Positions 27,864 to 35,961 of a stretch of DNA of 64,000 bases are shown in pieces. This DNA comes from Paenibacillus turicensis. GTDB lineage: Bacteria; Bacillota; Bacilli; Paenibacillales; Paenibacillaceae. The position numbers and the translations under genes are program-made. The stretch's first letter is position 1; each line of letters starts with the position of its first letter. The stretch lies in the NCBI RefSeq assembly GCF_017873435.1, contig NZ_JAGGKG010000002.1:186001-250000 (forward strand), given 5' to 3'. The notes beneath the pieces were generated by a model. It was not told where the DNA came from. It saw nothing but the letters and a program-made list of their open reading frames with translations, and made no database searches.

Positions 27864-28370
27864 ATGTATCGCCGCTTTGTTATCGAAGCTGTGATGGTAG
27901 CTATTTATGGTGAATTGTTGACACCAAAAACAGCGATAGAATATATCGTACCTTATAGCACCATCATGGAATTATATGAACTTCATCATAGTCCTGACCC
28001 GATCATTAATAATACTAAGCAGGATCAATTAGTAAAAGAAAGAATAGGACAATTGATTGCTTATTTAGACATGCCCTTTCATCGCAAAAAACTAGAACAA
28101 TCACTTCATATCCCTTGGGTACGAAGCACATCTATTCTTTTTAGCAACAACATTAAATGGACAGTTATTAATGCGTTGGAGCAAGAGCAATATGGTGAAT
28201 ACTTTGATCCGATTGAAACTGAGATGATTTTAGTGGCAGAACGTGAAAAGGTGCCTGTGCTAACAGATCAAATCGAATTTATAAGCAAAATTGTAGAGGG
28301 GCACGTCCCTGTTCAGGTTTTTGATATTGCAGATTTTCAATTCGCACTAGAGGGTAAGTTTTCAATCTAG
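27864..28370 (+). CDS. Conserved hypothetical protein of Paenibacillaceae type
   Basis: The 168-aa soluble protein starts MYRRFVIEAVMVAIYGELL and ends in an acidic VPVQVFDIADFQFALEG segment. I recall very similar proteins in Paenibacillus genomes, sometimes annotated ADP-heptose synthase without support; no such activity can be seen here. RBS AGGAGG. Function unknown. Confidence 0.65.
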   Translation: MYRRFVIEAVMVAIYGELLTPKTAIEYIVPYSTIMELYELHHSPDPIINNTKQDQLVKERIGQLIAYLDMPFHRKKLEQSLHIPWVRSTSILFSNNIKWTVINALEQEQYGEYFDPIETEMILVAEREKVPVLTDQIEFISKIVEGHVPVQVFDIADFQFALEGKFSI

Positions 28371-28383
28371 TCTTTAAAACAAA

Positions 28384-28417
28384 AAGAGCCTTTGCTGCAG
28401 CATGCACCAAAAGCTCT
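28384..28417 (-). terminator. Terminator of the HesB-like gene
   Basis: On the minus strand AGAGCTTTTG pairs with CAAAGGCTCT (one mismatch), followed by TTTTT. Confidence 0.7.
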
Positions 28418-28451
28418 GAATCAATATATATTTTTAAGTACCTGAGTAAAT

Positions 28452-28748
28452 TTAAGCGTGCTGAGGAACATATTTAAAATCGATACCTTCCAATGCTTGG
28501 TCATAGGCTACTTGAAGATCATAACCCTCCAAATACCACATATCCTTATCTTCCATATAAAAAGTAATCCCATCAATGACAGAGGATAATCCTGCTGACA
28601 TCGGTGGTTCTACTTGAAGTCCTAGTGAAAATCCAGGATGCAATTCACCTCCTGCACTATAACGAGCAAAGAAACGAACGGCTTGACCTTCCTCAATTCC
28701 AAGCTCATGCTTAAACCAATCTGTTGCTTCATGAGTGACATTTATCAT
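28452..28748 (-). CDS. HesB/IscA-like protein (YneR type)
   Basis: The 98-aa protein has the A-type Fe-S carrier fold (N-terminal MINVTHEATDWFKHELG, ARYSAGGELHPGFSLGLQVE) but none of the three cysteines that bind clusters in IscA/SufA. It belongs to the YneR-like Cys-less branch, whose role is unknown. It cannot be a classical Fe-S scaffold. RBS GGAGGAG. Monocistronic with its own terminator. Confidence 0.8.
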   Translation of the reverse strand: MINVTHEATDWFKHELGIEEGQAVRFFARYSAGGELHPGFSLGLQVEPPMSAGLSSVIDGITFYMEDKDMWYLEGYDLQVAYDQALEGIDFKYVPQHA

Positions 28749-28835
28749 TGTATCTCTCCTCCTATCTATATCTCATTGTATCGGAAACATATACAAAAAG
28801 CCACATTCCCCCTCATAACTAACCTTTAAAAAAAC

Positions 28836-29041
28836 GGCTCAATCTTGAAATTAGTGCCTGACAACAAACCCAAACTAGCGAAGAGACAGGGAGATTCTGA
28901 AGATTGTCTTCTAAAATCAAATTCCATCCTATATTTACTCCAATTAAAAAGGAATATGATTTTAACAACAATCGCAATAACTCTCTGGATCGTAGCTTCT
29001 AGCCTCCAGTCGTTGTCAAGTACTGATTTATGAATAGAGCC
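28836..29041. mobile_element. MITE-like element, copy B (206 bp)
   Basis: The ends at 28836-28865 (GGCTCAATC...TGACAAC) and 29012-29041 are imperfect inverted repeats (about 22/30). Flanking AAAAAAAC (28828-28835) is exactly repeated at 29042-29049, an 8-bp target duplication. The core CTAGCGAAGAGACAGGGAGA is shared with copies A and C. No coding capacity. It lies immediately upstream of the bmr-type promoter. Confidence 0.8.
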
Positions 29042-29051
29042 AAAAAAACAA

Positions 29052-29081
29052 TTGACATATAACAAAAGCTAGTGTTAAAAT
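29052..29081 (+). promoter_or_regulatory. Promoter of the bmr-type operon
   Basis: TTGACA (29052-29057), an 18-nt spacer and TAAAAT (29076-29081) preceded by an extended -10 TG. It begins 2 bp after the target duplication of MITE copy B. Confidence 0.7.
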
Positions 29082-29139
29082 TTTCAACATACAAGAGTGC
29101 ACATTGCATTCAATATCTTACAAAGAAAGGGTGATTTCA

Positions 29140-29247
29140 GTGTTGACAATTACAGTGCAGATTTTTGATCGTGGCAATGCATTTACCGGAGATTTACCAC
29201 AATTGAATACTGAAACAACCCGTATAGATTTGGATCGCACACTTTAA
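29140..29247 (+). CDS. BmrB-like leader peptide (35 aa)
   Basis: GTG start at 29140 with AAAGGGTG about 6 nt upstream. The peptide begins MLTITVQIFDRGN and ends TTRIDLDRTL. It lies between a strong promoter and an intrinsic terminator, ahead of a bmrCD-type exporter. In B. subtilis, translation of the short leader bmrB controls terminator formation ahead of bmrCD, so the same role is inferred here from position. I cannot confirm sequence homology to BmrB. The next 100 bases contain another hairpin (29290-29330) that could act as antiterminator. Confidence 0.55.
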   Translation: MLTITVQIFDRGNAFTGDLPQLNTETTRIDLDRTL

Positions 29248-29343
29248 CCCATCTTGTATCTATCATTGATTGTGTTATTCATCGTCGCGGCGTTGTTTCA
29301 TTGATTTTATCAAGAAACGTTGCGATACTAAAGCCATACATAC

Positions 29344-29386
29344 AGGCATATCGTTATGAGTTTTTTGTAACGGTATGCCTTTTTTG
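29344..29386 (+). terminator. Leader terminator (attenuator) before bmrC
   Basis: AGGCATATCGTTA (29344-29356) pairs with TAACGGTATGCCT (29368-29380), one mismatch, then six T. It ends 28 nt before the bmrC ATG and after the leader ORF, so it can only act by attenuating the operon. Confidence 0.75.
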
Positions 29387-29413
29387 TGGTTTCAAAAAGG
29401 AGGATTTCCCTTA

Positions 29414-31168
29414 ATGTTTTCCGTACTTAAAGATTTGGGATGGTTTTTTAAACGAGAAAGAAAGCGCTACACCATTGGAGTTATTTTTTTAATTTTATGT
29501 GGCGTATTAGAACTGTTTCCTGCCAAAATTTTAGGAAACGCGATTGATGGGATTGCAAGTAATATGATGACAATGTCTTCACTTACTGTGCATGTATTGC
29601 TCATTATTGGCTTGCTAATTCTCATTTACAGCATTACGTACGTATGGATGCGACAATTGTTTGGTGGCTCCAACTTAGTTGAGCGTTTGCTTCGTACACG
29701 CTTTATGAATCATTTATTGGGTATGACACCCCCATTTTTTGAACGTAATCGTACAGGAGATCTTATGGCTAGAGCAACCAATGACTTGCGTTCTGTTGCA
29801 CAGACAGCAGGTTTTGGGATGCTCACCCTTACAGATTCGACCGTTTATTTGCTTACCATTTTAGTAGCTATGACAACGACCATTAGCTGGAAGCTAACCT
29901 TAGCAGCGATTATCCCTCTTCCTTTTATTGCCTTGTCTATGGCTTATTATGGTAAGGTCATTCACCAGCGTTATACCTTAGCACAAGATGCATTTGGGGA
30001 TATGAATGATCAAGTATTAGAATCTGTTGCAGGAATACGTGTCATTCGTGCTTATGTACAAGAAACCCACGATACAGAACGTTTTGCTGATATTACTGAG
30101 GATGTATACCAGAAGAACCTTGCTGTCGCGAAGGTAGATGCTTATTTTGAACCTACCATTCGCTTATTTGTTGGATTAAGTTATGCAATTGGTTTAGCCT
30201 ATGGCATGTATCTGGTGTTTCATAATGAAATCACTTTAGGTGACCTTGTTACCTTTAATATGTTCCTTGGGATGATGATTTGGCCGATGTTCGCCATTGG
30301 GGAGTTAATTAACGTGATGCAACGAGGTGGCGCTTCCCTTGATCGTGTAAACGAAACACTTAATACACCACAGGATGTAAAAGATGTAGATCACCCTATC
30401 CATGTGGAAAATCCATACTCCATCGAGTTCAAAGATGTCACATTTCGTTATCCTACGGCAGTAAGTGATAACCTAAGTAACATCAATATACAAATTAAGC
30501 AAGGTCAAACCATTGGCATTGTTGGGCGCACAGGCAGCGGAAAGTCAACTTTAATTAAACAGCTTTTAAGAGAGTATCCTATAGGTACAGGACAATTACT
30601 AATTGCAGATGTACCTATTGAGCAAATTGCATTAAATGACTTATACAGCTGGATTGGTTATGTACCACAAGAGCAGGTGCTTTTTTCTAAGACAGTTCGA
30701 GAAAATATTCAGTTTGGCTTACAGGATGCAAGTGATGAGATCATTATGGAGGCGATTCGTACCGCTGCCTTTGACCAAGATTTAGTTACATTATCTGATG
30801 GACTAGATACATTAGTTGGAGAAAAAGGGGTTGCCCTATCTGGCGGTCAAAAGCAACGTGTTGCCCTCGCAAGAGCGTTTATCTCTGACCCTGAAATTCT
30901 TTTGCTAGATGATGCGCTATCAGCTGTTGATGCACGAACCGAAGCAAAAATTATTAACAATATTCGCACGAAGCGTGCTGGCAAAACAACACTTATTGCT
31001 ACACACCGTCTTTCCGCAATCGAGCATGCAGACTTAATTGTAGTGCTTGAGCGAGGACATATCGTTGAACAAGGATCACATCTTGACTTGCTACAGGCGG
31101 AAGGCTGGTATAAAGAGCAATTTGAACGTCAGCAAGTTGAAGCGAACCTCAGTTCAGAGGAGGAATAA
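29414..31168 (+). CDS. bmrC: Heterodimeric multidrug ABC exporter subunit, BmrC (YheI)-like
   Basis: The 584-aa half-transporter has six TM helices (residues 1-310) and a C-terminal NBD with Walker A GRTGSGKST, signature LSGGQKQRVALARAF and Walker B ILLLDDALSAVD. The catalytic Glu after Walker B is Asp, so its own site is degenerate, as in BmrC. With the next gene it forms a BmrCD-type exporter of drugs. I chose ATG 29414, preceded by AAAGGAGG; the longer frame from 29375 would start inside the terminator stem. It is spaced 5 nt from the second subunit gene. Confidence 0.92.
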   Translation: MFSVLKDLGWFFKRERKRYTIGVIFLILCGVLELFPAKILGNAIDGIASNMMTMSSLTVHVLLIIGLLILIYSITYVWMRQLFGGSNLVERLLRTRFMNHLLGMTPPFFERNRTGDLMARATNDLRSVAQTAGFGMLTLTDSTVYLLTILVAMTTTISWKLTLAAIIPLPFIALSMAYYGKVIHQRYTLAQDAFGDMNDQVLESVAGIRVIRAYVQETHDTERFADITEDVYQKNLAVAKVDAYFEPTIRLFVGLSYAIGLAYGMYLVFHNEITLGDLVTFNMFLGMMIWPMFAIGELINVMQRGGASLDRVNETLNTPQDVKDVDHPIHVENPYSIEFKDVTFRYPTAVSDNLSNINIQIKQGQTIGIVGRTGSGKSTLIKQLLREYPIGTGQLLIADVPIEQIALNDLYSWIGYVPQEQVLFSKTVRENIQFGLQDASDEIIMEAIRTAAFDQDLVTLSDGLDTLVGEKGVALSGGQKQRVALARAFISDPEILLLDDALSAVDARTEAKIINNIRTKRAGKTTLIATHRLSAIEHADLIVVLERGHIVEQGSHLDLLQAEGWYKEQFERQQVEANLSSEEE

Positions 31169-31173
31169 AAATT

Positions 31174-33249
31174 ATGCAAAAGAGCAGTACAGGAAAAAAA
31201 CTGTTTCAATATGCGCTGACAGCTAAAAAAACATTCATTTTAGCATTGATTATGTTAGCCATTGGGGTAGGCGCAGAGCTTGCAGGCCCCTTTCTGGCTA
31301 GAGCAATGATAGATAATCATATGTTAGCGATTGAAAAACCATATTACGAAGTGAAAAATTGGGATGCTGACACGGTTAGCTTTGAAAATCGTTATTTTAA
31401 ACGTTCTGATCGGGTTGTCGCAGGCGAAGCAACTGGAAACGAAGCTCATATCCTTCAAGTTGGGAAATCCTTTGTTTTTATTGAAGGTGCCATGGACAAA
31501 ATTGATGGAAAACGTAGCTTTCAGGATGGTCAGTTCTCTTTAGAGAACAACGGTATCATTACAACCTACCCTGCTAAACAGCTAAGCTCTACACAACTAT
31601 TTTCGTTTTACAAACCTGAATTACCAGGGATCTACAGTCTTATTATGTGGTACCTTGTATTTCTCGGAATCTCCATCTTAATGGAATTTGGTAAAACGTA
31701 TTGGCTACAATCTTCAGCAAATCAAGTCATTCGCAAGCTTAGAATGGATGTATATGCACATATTCAACGTTTGCCCGTTCACTTTTTTGATAACCTCCCT
31801 GCAGGGAAGGTCGTATCGCGTGTGACAAATGATACCGAGGCAGTGAAGGACTTATTTATTGCGGTGTTATCCAACTTTTTCTCTGGAGCGATCAATATGA
31901 TTGGCGTATACATCGCCTTATTCATTTTAGACTTCAAGCTAGGGTTGATTTGTTTGTTTGTTGTTCCGATGATTTGGTTATGGATTGTGTTGTACCGTAA
32001 ATTTGCAACGCGTTTCAATACGATTATCCGTTCAAGATTAAGTGAAATTAATGCGATCATTAATGAATCCATTCAAGGAATGTCCATTATTCGTATATTT
32101 AGGCGGCAAAAGCAAACCCAAGCCGAATTTGAACATCTTAACAACGATTATATGAAGCATCAAAACAAAATGCTTAACCTTAATTCCTTTACATCACATA
32201 ACCTCGTTGGTGTACTAAGAAACTTCTCGTTTGCCGTCGTTCTCTGGTATTTTGGTTCACAGCAGCTAACAGGTGCAGGTATCATTTCTCTTGGTGTGTT
32301 GTATGCCTTTATTGATGTATTAGGCCGTCTCTTCCACCCAATTACAGGAATGGTCAATCAGCTTGCTGCGCTTGACTCCTCTATCGTTTCGGCAGGGCGT
32401 GTATTTAAGCTCATGGAGGAAACTGGTGAAGAGGTTGATTATGGTACAATGCCACGTTATCGTGGGGATGTAGAGTTTAATCATGTATCCTTTGCTTATA
32501 AAAAGGATTATGTGCTAAAAGATATTAATTTCCAAGCGAAGCAAGGTCAAACGGTAGCGCTAGTTGGGCATACAGGCTCAGGCAAAAGCTCCATTATTAA
32601 TTTGTTATTCCGCTTTTATGATCCACAAAAAGGGACGATTACGATCGATGGGCAAAACATTAAAGATTTGCCTAAGCAATGGATCAGAGCCCATATGGGG
32701 ATTGTATTACAGGACCCTTACCTATTTACGGGAACGATCGCTTCTAATGTCAGCCTAAGTGATAAGCGTATATCTAGAGAAGCTATTGTCAAAGCTTTAG
32801 AGGATGTTGGCGCGACTAAAATTTTATCACATCTGCCGCAAGGAATTGATGAGCCTGTCATTGAAAAAGGGAGTACTCTGTCAGCAGGTGAACGTCAGTT
32901 AATTTCTTTTGCACGAGCGTTGGCGTTTGATCCAGCCATCTTAATATTAGATGAAGCAACAGCAAATATTGATACCGAAACAGAGGCCCTAATTCAATCG
33001 GCACTAGAAGTGCTGAAAAAAGGCCGCACTACCTTCATCATTGCTCACCGTCTCTCTACCATTCGTAGCGCAGATCAAATTTTAGTGTTGCACCGTGGAG
33101 AAATTGTTGAGAAAGGTACACATGATGAGTTGCTTGCTAAAGGTGGACGATATTATCAAATGTATCAGCTACAAGGCGGCTCTGTAGATACTTCTACACA
33201 ACCTGCTGGAGTGATAAAACCTATGCAACCGATCGTGACACCAAGCTAA
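31174..33249 (+). CDS. bmrD: Heterodimeric multidrug ABC exporter subunit, BmrD (YheH)-like
   Basis: The 691-aa half-transporter contains an extra roughly 95-residue hydrophilic segment between TM1 and TM2 (residues about 50-145), as in YheH/BmrD. The NBD has Walker A GHTGSGKSS, a non-canonical signature LSAGERQLISFARAL and Walker B LILDEATANID with the catalytic Glu. It therefore supplies the active ATP site together with the LSGGQ of the partner, while the other site is degenerate: the classic asymmetric exporter. The C-terminal tail (GGSVDTSTQPAG...) is low complexity. Confidence 0.92.
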   Translation: MQKSSTGKKLFQYALTAKKTFILALIMLAIGVGAELAGPFLARAMIDNHMLAIEKPYYEVKNWDADTVSFENRYFKRSDRVVAGEATGNEAHILQVGKSFVFIEGAMDKIDGKRSFQDGQFSLENNGIITTYPAKQLSSTQLFSFYKPELPGIYSLIMWYLVFLGISILMEFGKTYWLQSSANQVIRKLRMDVYAHIQRLPVHFFDNLPAGKVVSRVTNDTEAVKDLFIAVLSNFFSGAINMIGVYIALFILDFKLGLICLFVVPMIWLWIVLYRKFATRFNTIIRSRLSEINAIINESIQGMSIIRIFRRQKQTQAEFEHLNNDYMKHQNKMLNLNSFTSHNLVGVLRNFSFAVVLWYFGSQQLTGAGIISLGVLYAFIDVLGRLFHPITGMVNQLAALDSSIVSAGRVFKLMEETGEEVDYGTMPRYRGDVEFNHVSFAYKKDYVLKDINFQAKQGQTVALVGHTGSGKSSIINLLFRFYDPQKGTITIDGQNIKDLPKQWIRAHMGIVLQDPYLFTGTIASNVSLSDKRISREAIVKALEDVGATKILSHLPQGIDEPVIEKGSTLSAGERQLISFARALAFDPAILILDEATANIDTETEALIQSALEVLKKGRTTFIIAHRLSTIRSADQILVLHRGEIVEKGTHDELLAKGGRYYQMYQLQGGSVDTSTQPAGVIKPMQPIVTPS

Positions 33250-33271
33250 TCAGCATTGTTGGAAAATAAAC

Positions 33272-33300
33272 GTTGGCAAGTACTAATTTCTAATAGAGCC
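33272..33300. mobile_element. Solo end of the MITE family (copy D)
   Basis: The complement reads GGCTCTATTAGAAATTAGTAC then TTGCCAAC, matching the right end of copy B except for a 1-nt gap and a few changes. No partner end or 8-bp duplication is found. It lies 23 bp after the bmrD stop, so the bmr operon is bracketed by MITE ends. Confidence 0.55.
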
Positions 33301-33320
33301 ACATAAAAAACACAAAATAA

Positions 33321-33360
33321 AAATCCGCCCTCTCTATAATAGAAAAGGCGGATTTTTTAG
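33321..33360. terminator. Bidirectional terminator after bmrD
   Basis: AAATCCGCC (33321-33329) pairs with GGCGGATTT (33347-33355), with TTTTTT on the plus strand and T-rich sequence on the minus strand. It separates bmrD from the converging SLH gene. Confidence 0.85.
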
Positions 33361-33366
33361 CTTGGA

Positions 33367-34254
33367 TTAAGGAGTTTGAACTAACTTAATATTTTTGTAT
33401 TGACTAGAAACATACGTTTCTGTGTATGAATCCATAATGACCTGAATATACATTTTATCTGGGTCTGGATCAAGCAACTTGTAATAAATCGTCGCTTGGT
33501 CAGGCTCCGTAAACTCAATCTTCTCAACGGCAATTCCGTAACCAGGATGAGGCTGATTTTCACGCGTTACAATCACTTTATTGATAGCATCACTTACTTT
33601 TTCTGTCTTAAAAGATACTTGATCGTTTAACTGCTCATTAGCCTCTTTAAAGGCACGCACGAATTCATTTGCTTTATAAGCCATTTTTGCAGCTTCCATA
33701 CGTGTGATGGATTGCTTAGGATGGAATTTCCCTTCCTTATCTAACGTCGCAATTTTGTGCAACAGCATAACCTGTACATCTCCACTATAATCAAGTGTAA
33801 TATCAGATTCATCTGTAATAAAGATATACATTTTAACAAGAGGGTAATTGCCAGTCGTATACAATGCTTTTCTTAAAATAGAAACAAAGGCTTCTCGTGA
33901 TAGCTCTGCTGTTGGATTAAATTGCGCTGGAAGCTCAACCCCATTGTCTTTAAGTATATTCAAAGAATTTGTATACCATGGGGCTTTTTCCATTTTCAAA
34001 TCATCATTGCTAGCAGCTTTTGGCTTGAGATCAAGTGCCTTAACGATTAATTGTATCCCTTGTGCTCCAGTTAATTTTTGATTTGGGGCAAAGATATCGT
34101 TGTTAATGCCTTGAATGATCCCTTTATCCAATAACGCCTTTGTTATTTTTGCATCTTCACCTGTAACATCTGTAAAGGCAGATGCAGAGGCGCTAAGTAA
34201 AAGGGATGTGGAGAGTGCTAAAACCGCTGCAACTTTAAATTTTGATTTTCTCAT
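33367..34254 (-). CDS. Secreted SLH-domain protein with PrcB-like C-terminus
   Basis: 295 aa. The signal peptide (residues 1-26) ends ASASA. Three S-layer-homology repeats follow (FTDVTGEDAKITKALLDKGIIQG; APWYTNSLNILKDNG; about 130-195 with ITRMEAAKMAYKANEF). The last 60 residues (PHPGYGIAVEKIEF...YYKLLDPDP) resemble the PrcB-type domain seen in protease-complex subunits. SLH repeats should anchor it to pyruvylated secondary wall polymer. The C-terminal role is unknown. Confidence 0.8.
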   Translation of the reverse strand: MRKSKFKVAAVLALSTSLLLSASASAFTDVTGEDAKITKALLDKGIIQGINNDIFAPNQKLTGAQGIQLIVKALDLKPKAASNDDLKMEKAPWYTNSLNILKDNGVELPAQFNPTAELSREAFVSILRKALYTTGNYPLVKMYIFITDESDITLDYSGDVQVMLLHKIATLDKEGKFHPKQSITRMEAAKMAYKANEFVRAFKEANEQLNDQVSFKTEKVSDAINKVIVTRENQPHPGYGIAVEKIEFTEPDQATIYYKLLDPDPDKMYIQVIMDSYTETYVSSQYKNIKLVQTP

Positions 34255-34320
34255 TTTTTATCACCTCTGCACACTCTGACGTGGAGTTTGTATAAAATGT
34301 TTCAGTTTTAGCTATTTTTA

Positions 34321-34776
34321 TCACTCTTCATTTAAATCAAGCTTACGATATAAGTCATGTGTATGCTGCTGTAGTAATGCTTGTAGCTTAGATGCGTCCT
34401 CACAAAAATGTTTAAGCTCTTTAATCATCTCTGTTCTCCCTTTCTCGGAGAAGGTAGCATGAATTTTTTGTTTAAAATAATCGTGTACGATATAATTTCG
34501 CTGCTTCCAAATATGTTTTAACAACTCCATTTCCTCAGGAGGAAACGTAAAGTAATGACTTATTTCTCGGACAAGCTGCCCTAAAGAATTGCTTAGCTTT
34601 TTATCAAAATGTAACTTTAGCTCCTCCTCTGACGTCATATCCCCTGAAGCAACTTTAATCAAAATAATAAAATTTGCCATCTGCTGCTCTAGTGCTTGTG
34701 AGTAATACACGGCTAACCCAAAGTAAGCAAATAACTCTCTAGATTGCAAATGCTCATTTAATAATGAATCACTCAT
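34321..34776 (-). CDS. Hypothetical protein coupled to the COG0523 gene
   Basis: A 151-aa soluble, mostly helical protein with YSQALEQQMANFIILIK and WKQRNYIVHDYFKQK. The RNxxVHDYF motif recalls HEPN/MAE-28990-type RNase-like folds (RxxxxH), but I cannot assign it firmly. Its ATG overlaps the stop of the upstream GTPase gene by 4 nt, implying co-translation. Confidence 0.55.
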   Translation of the reverse strand: MSDSLLNEHLQSRELFAYFGLAVYYSQALEQQMANFIILIKVASGDMTSEEELKLHFDKKLSNSLGQLVREISHYFTFPPEEMELLKHIWKQRNYIVHDYFKQKIHATFSEKGRTEMIKELKHFCEDASKLQALLQQHTHDLYRKLDLNEE

Positions 34777-35813
34777 AGCAAACCTTCCAGCTTTCGTAGT
34801 TCATTGCTGATCCATTGCTGGTCAAAATGCTCTCCGATAAATACAGCAACATCAGCTACTTCACCTTGTGGTGTGATCGCCATAAAATCAGATTCCCGAT
34901 AAGCATATTGAAACAGGAAGCGTTTTGATGTATCCGTAAAGCTAAGTACACCTTTTGCACGATATATTTCTCTTGGGAGCTGCTTAATCAGCTGTTCAAA
35001 TGCGTGACTATCCACTGGCTTTTGAAAATAATGCGTATATACTGTAACATGCTCATGCGAAGCATGGTCATGGTCATGGTCATGGTCATGGTCATGGTCA
35101 TGGTCATGGTCATGGTCATGGTCATGGTCACAATGATTATGGCATGCACAGTTAGATTGTTCAACCATGGATGTATCCAAACCATTTGATGCAAAGAAAT
35201 TTCCTTCTAATAATGCTGTTAAGTCTACCTCACATTTTATTGCCTCTATAATATGTGCATGAGGATTCATACGCTTTAAAAACTGCTTCATTTCAGCTTG
35301 CCTTACGTCATCAATTTGATCTATTTTGTTCATAATTAGCAATGTTGCTGCACGAATTTGATCCATCATTAAGGAATATGTTTTGCCACTTTGGGCTTCG
35401 TAAAGCTCATTTAAATAAGCAGTATCTACTACTGTAATTAGTGGTTTTATGTCTAACTTCATAAATAAAGATAGCTCTGTCACAGCATCTAAAATATCAA
35501 TTGGATTCGCTACCCCTGTCGCTTCAATAATAATGACATCAGGTTGTTCATTTTCAATTAACTGCGACAATTCAGTACTTAAATCTTCACGGACTGTACA
35601 GCATATACAGCCACCTAGCATTTCTGACATTGGAACCTTGGCATCAACCAACATCCCATCAAGATTAACTTCGCCAATTTCATTCATAATTACTGCGGGC
35701 TTGACATGTTGTTCCTGTAAAAAGGAGATCATTTTTTGTAATAACGTCGTTTTGCCGCTACCTAAAAATCCAGATAATATATAAATAGGTGTAACCCCAT
35801 TTTGCTGTGTCAT
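34773..35813 (-). CDS. COG0523 (CobW/YciC-like) G3E metallochaperone GTPase with His/Asp repeat
   Basis: The 346-aa GTPase has Walker A GFLGSGKT (15-22), the metal-binding CxCC motif in GCICC (68-72), an NKID guanine-specificity motif and a C-terminal CobW_C domain. Between the domains is a Cys/His cluster (CACHNHC) and about a dozen Asp-His dipeptides, a metal-binding linker typical of zinc-allocating members. It probably helps deliver zinc under limitation. I chose ATG 35813 after GGAGGG; the open frame to 35846 would place that RBS inside the gene. No convincing Zur box was found upstream by eye. Confidence 0.85.
   Translation of the reverse strand: MTQQNGVTPIYILSGFLGSGKTTLLQKMISFLQEQHVKPAVIMNEIGEVNLDGMLVDAKVPMSEMLGGCICCTVREDLSTELSQLIENEQPDVIIIEATGVANPIDILDAVTELSLFMKLDIKPLITVVDTAYLNELYEAQSGKTYSLMMDQIRAATLLIMNKIDQIDDVRQAEMKQFLKRMNPHAHIIEAIKCEVDLTALLEGNFFASNGLDTSMVEQSNCACHNHCDHDHDHDHDHDHDHDHDHDHDHASHEHVTVYTHYFQKPVDSHAFEQLIKQLPREIYRAKGVLSFTDTSKRFLFQYAYRESDFMAITPQGEVADVAVFIGEHFDQQWISNELRKLEGLL
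35063..35130. repeat. Hexanucleotide (CATGGT)n microsatellite, about 11 copies
   Basis: Perfect tandem CATGGT encodes the Asp-His run of the GTPase on the minus strand. Being six bases it can change length without shifting frame. Confidence 0.95.
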
Positions 35814-35961
35814 ATGTAAACCCTCCAATGTTTCATAAAGTTTCATAAACGATCATTTTAATATTATCATAATTTTGATCAGACTGGCTATTTCATAAGA
35901 GGACAAAAAAGCTACACCCTTCACTAGCTGATGCTAGTAAGAGGTGTAGCTAATTACTTCT

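Noticed and set aside
29244..29411. Continuation of the leader ORF by frameshift into a roughly 55-codon frame reaching the bmrC RBS
   Set aside because: It would run through the terminator stem and has no homology I recognise; the 35-codon ORF with its own stop is simpler.
33178..33300. GGCTC inside the end of bmrD as partner end of MITE copy D
   Set aside because: Similarity beyond GGCTCT is poor and the flanking 8 bases (TACAAGGC versus ACATAAAA) do not match.
35004..35194. Met/Val and Met/Thr repeat frames on both strands
   Set aside because: Shadow frames of the CATGGT microsatellite inside the GTPase gene.
35814..35900. Possible Zur or Fur box upstream of the COG0523 GTPase
   Set aside because: Only loose AT-rich ATCAT/ATGAT symmetry; no match to the TCGTAAT-type Zur core.
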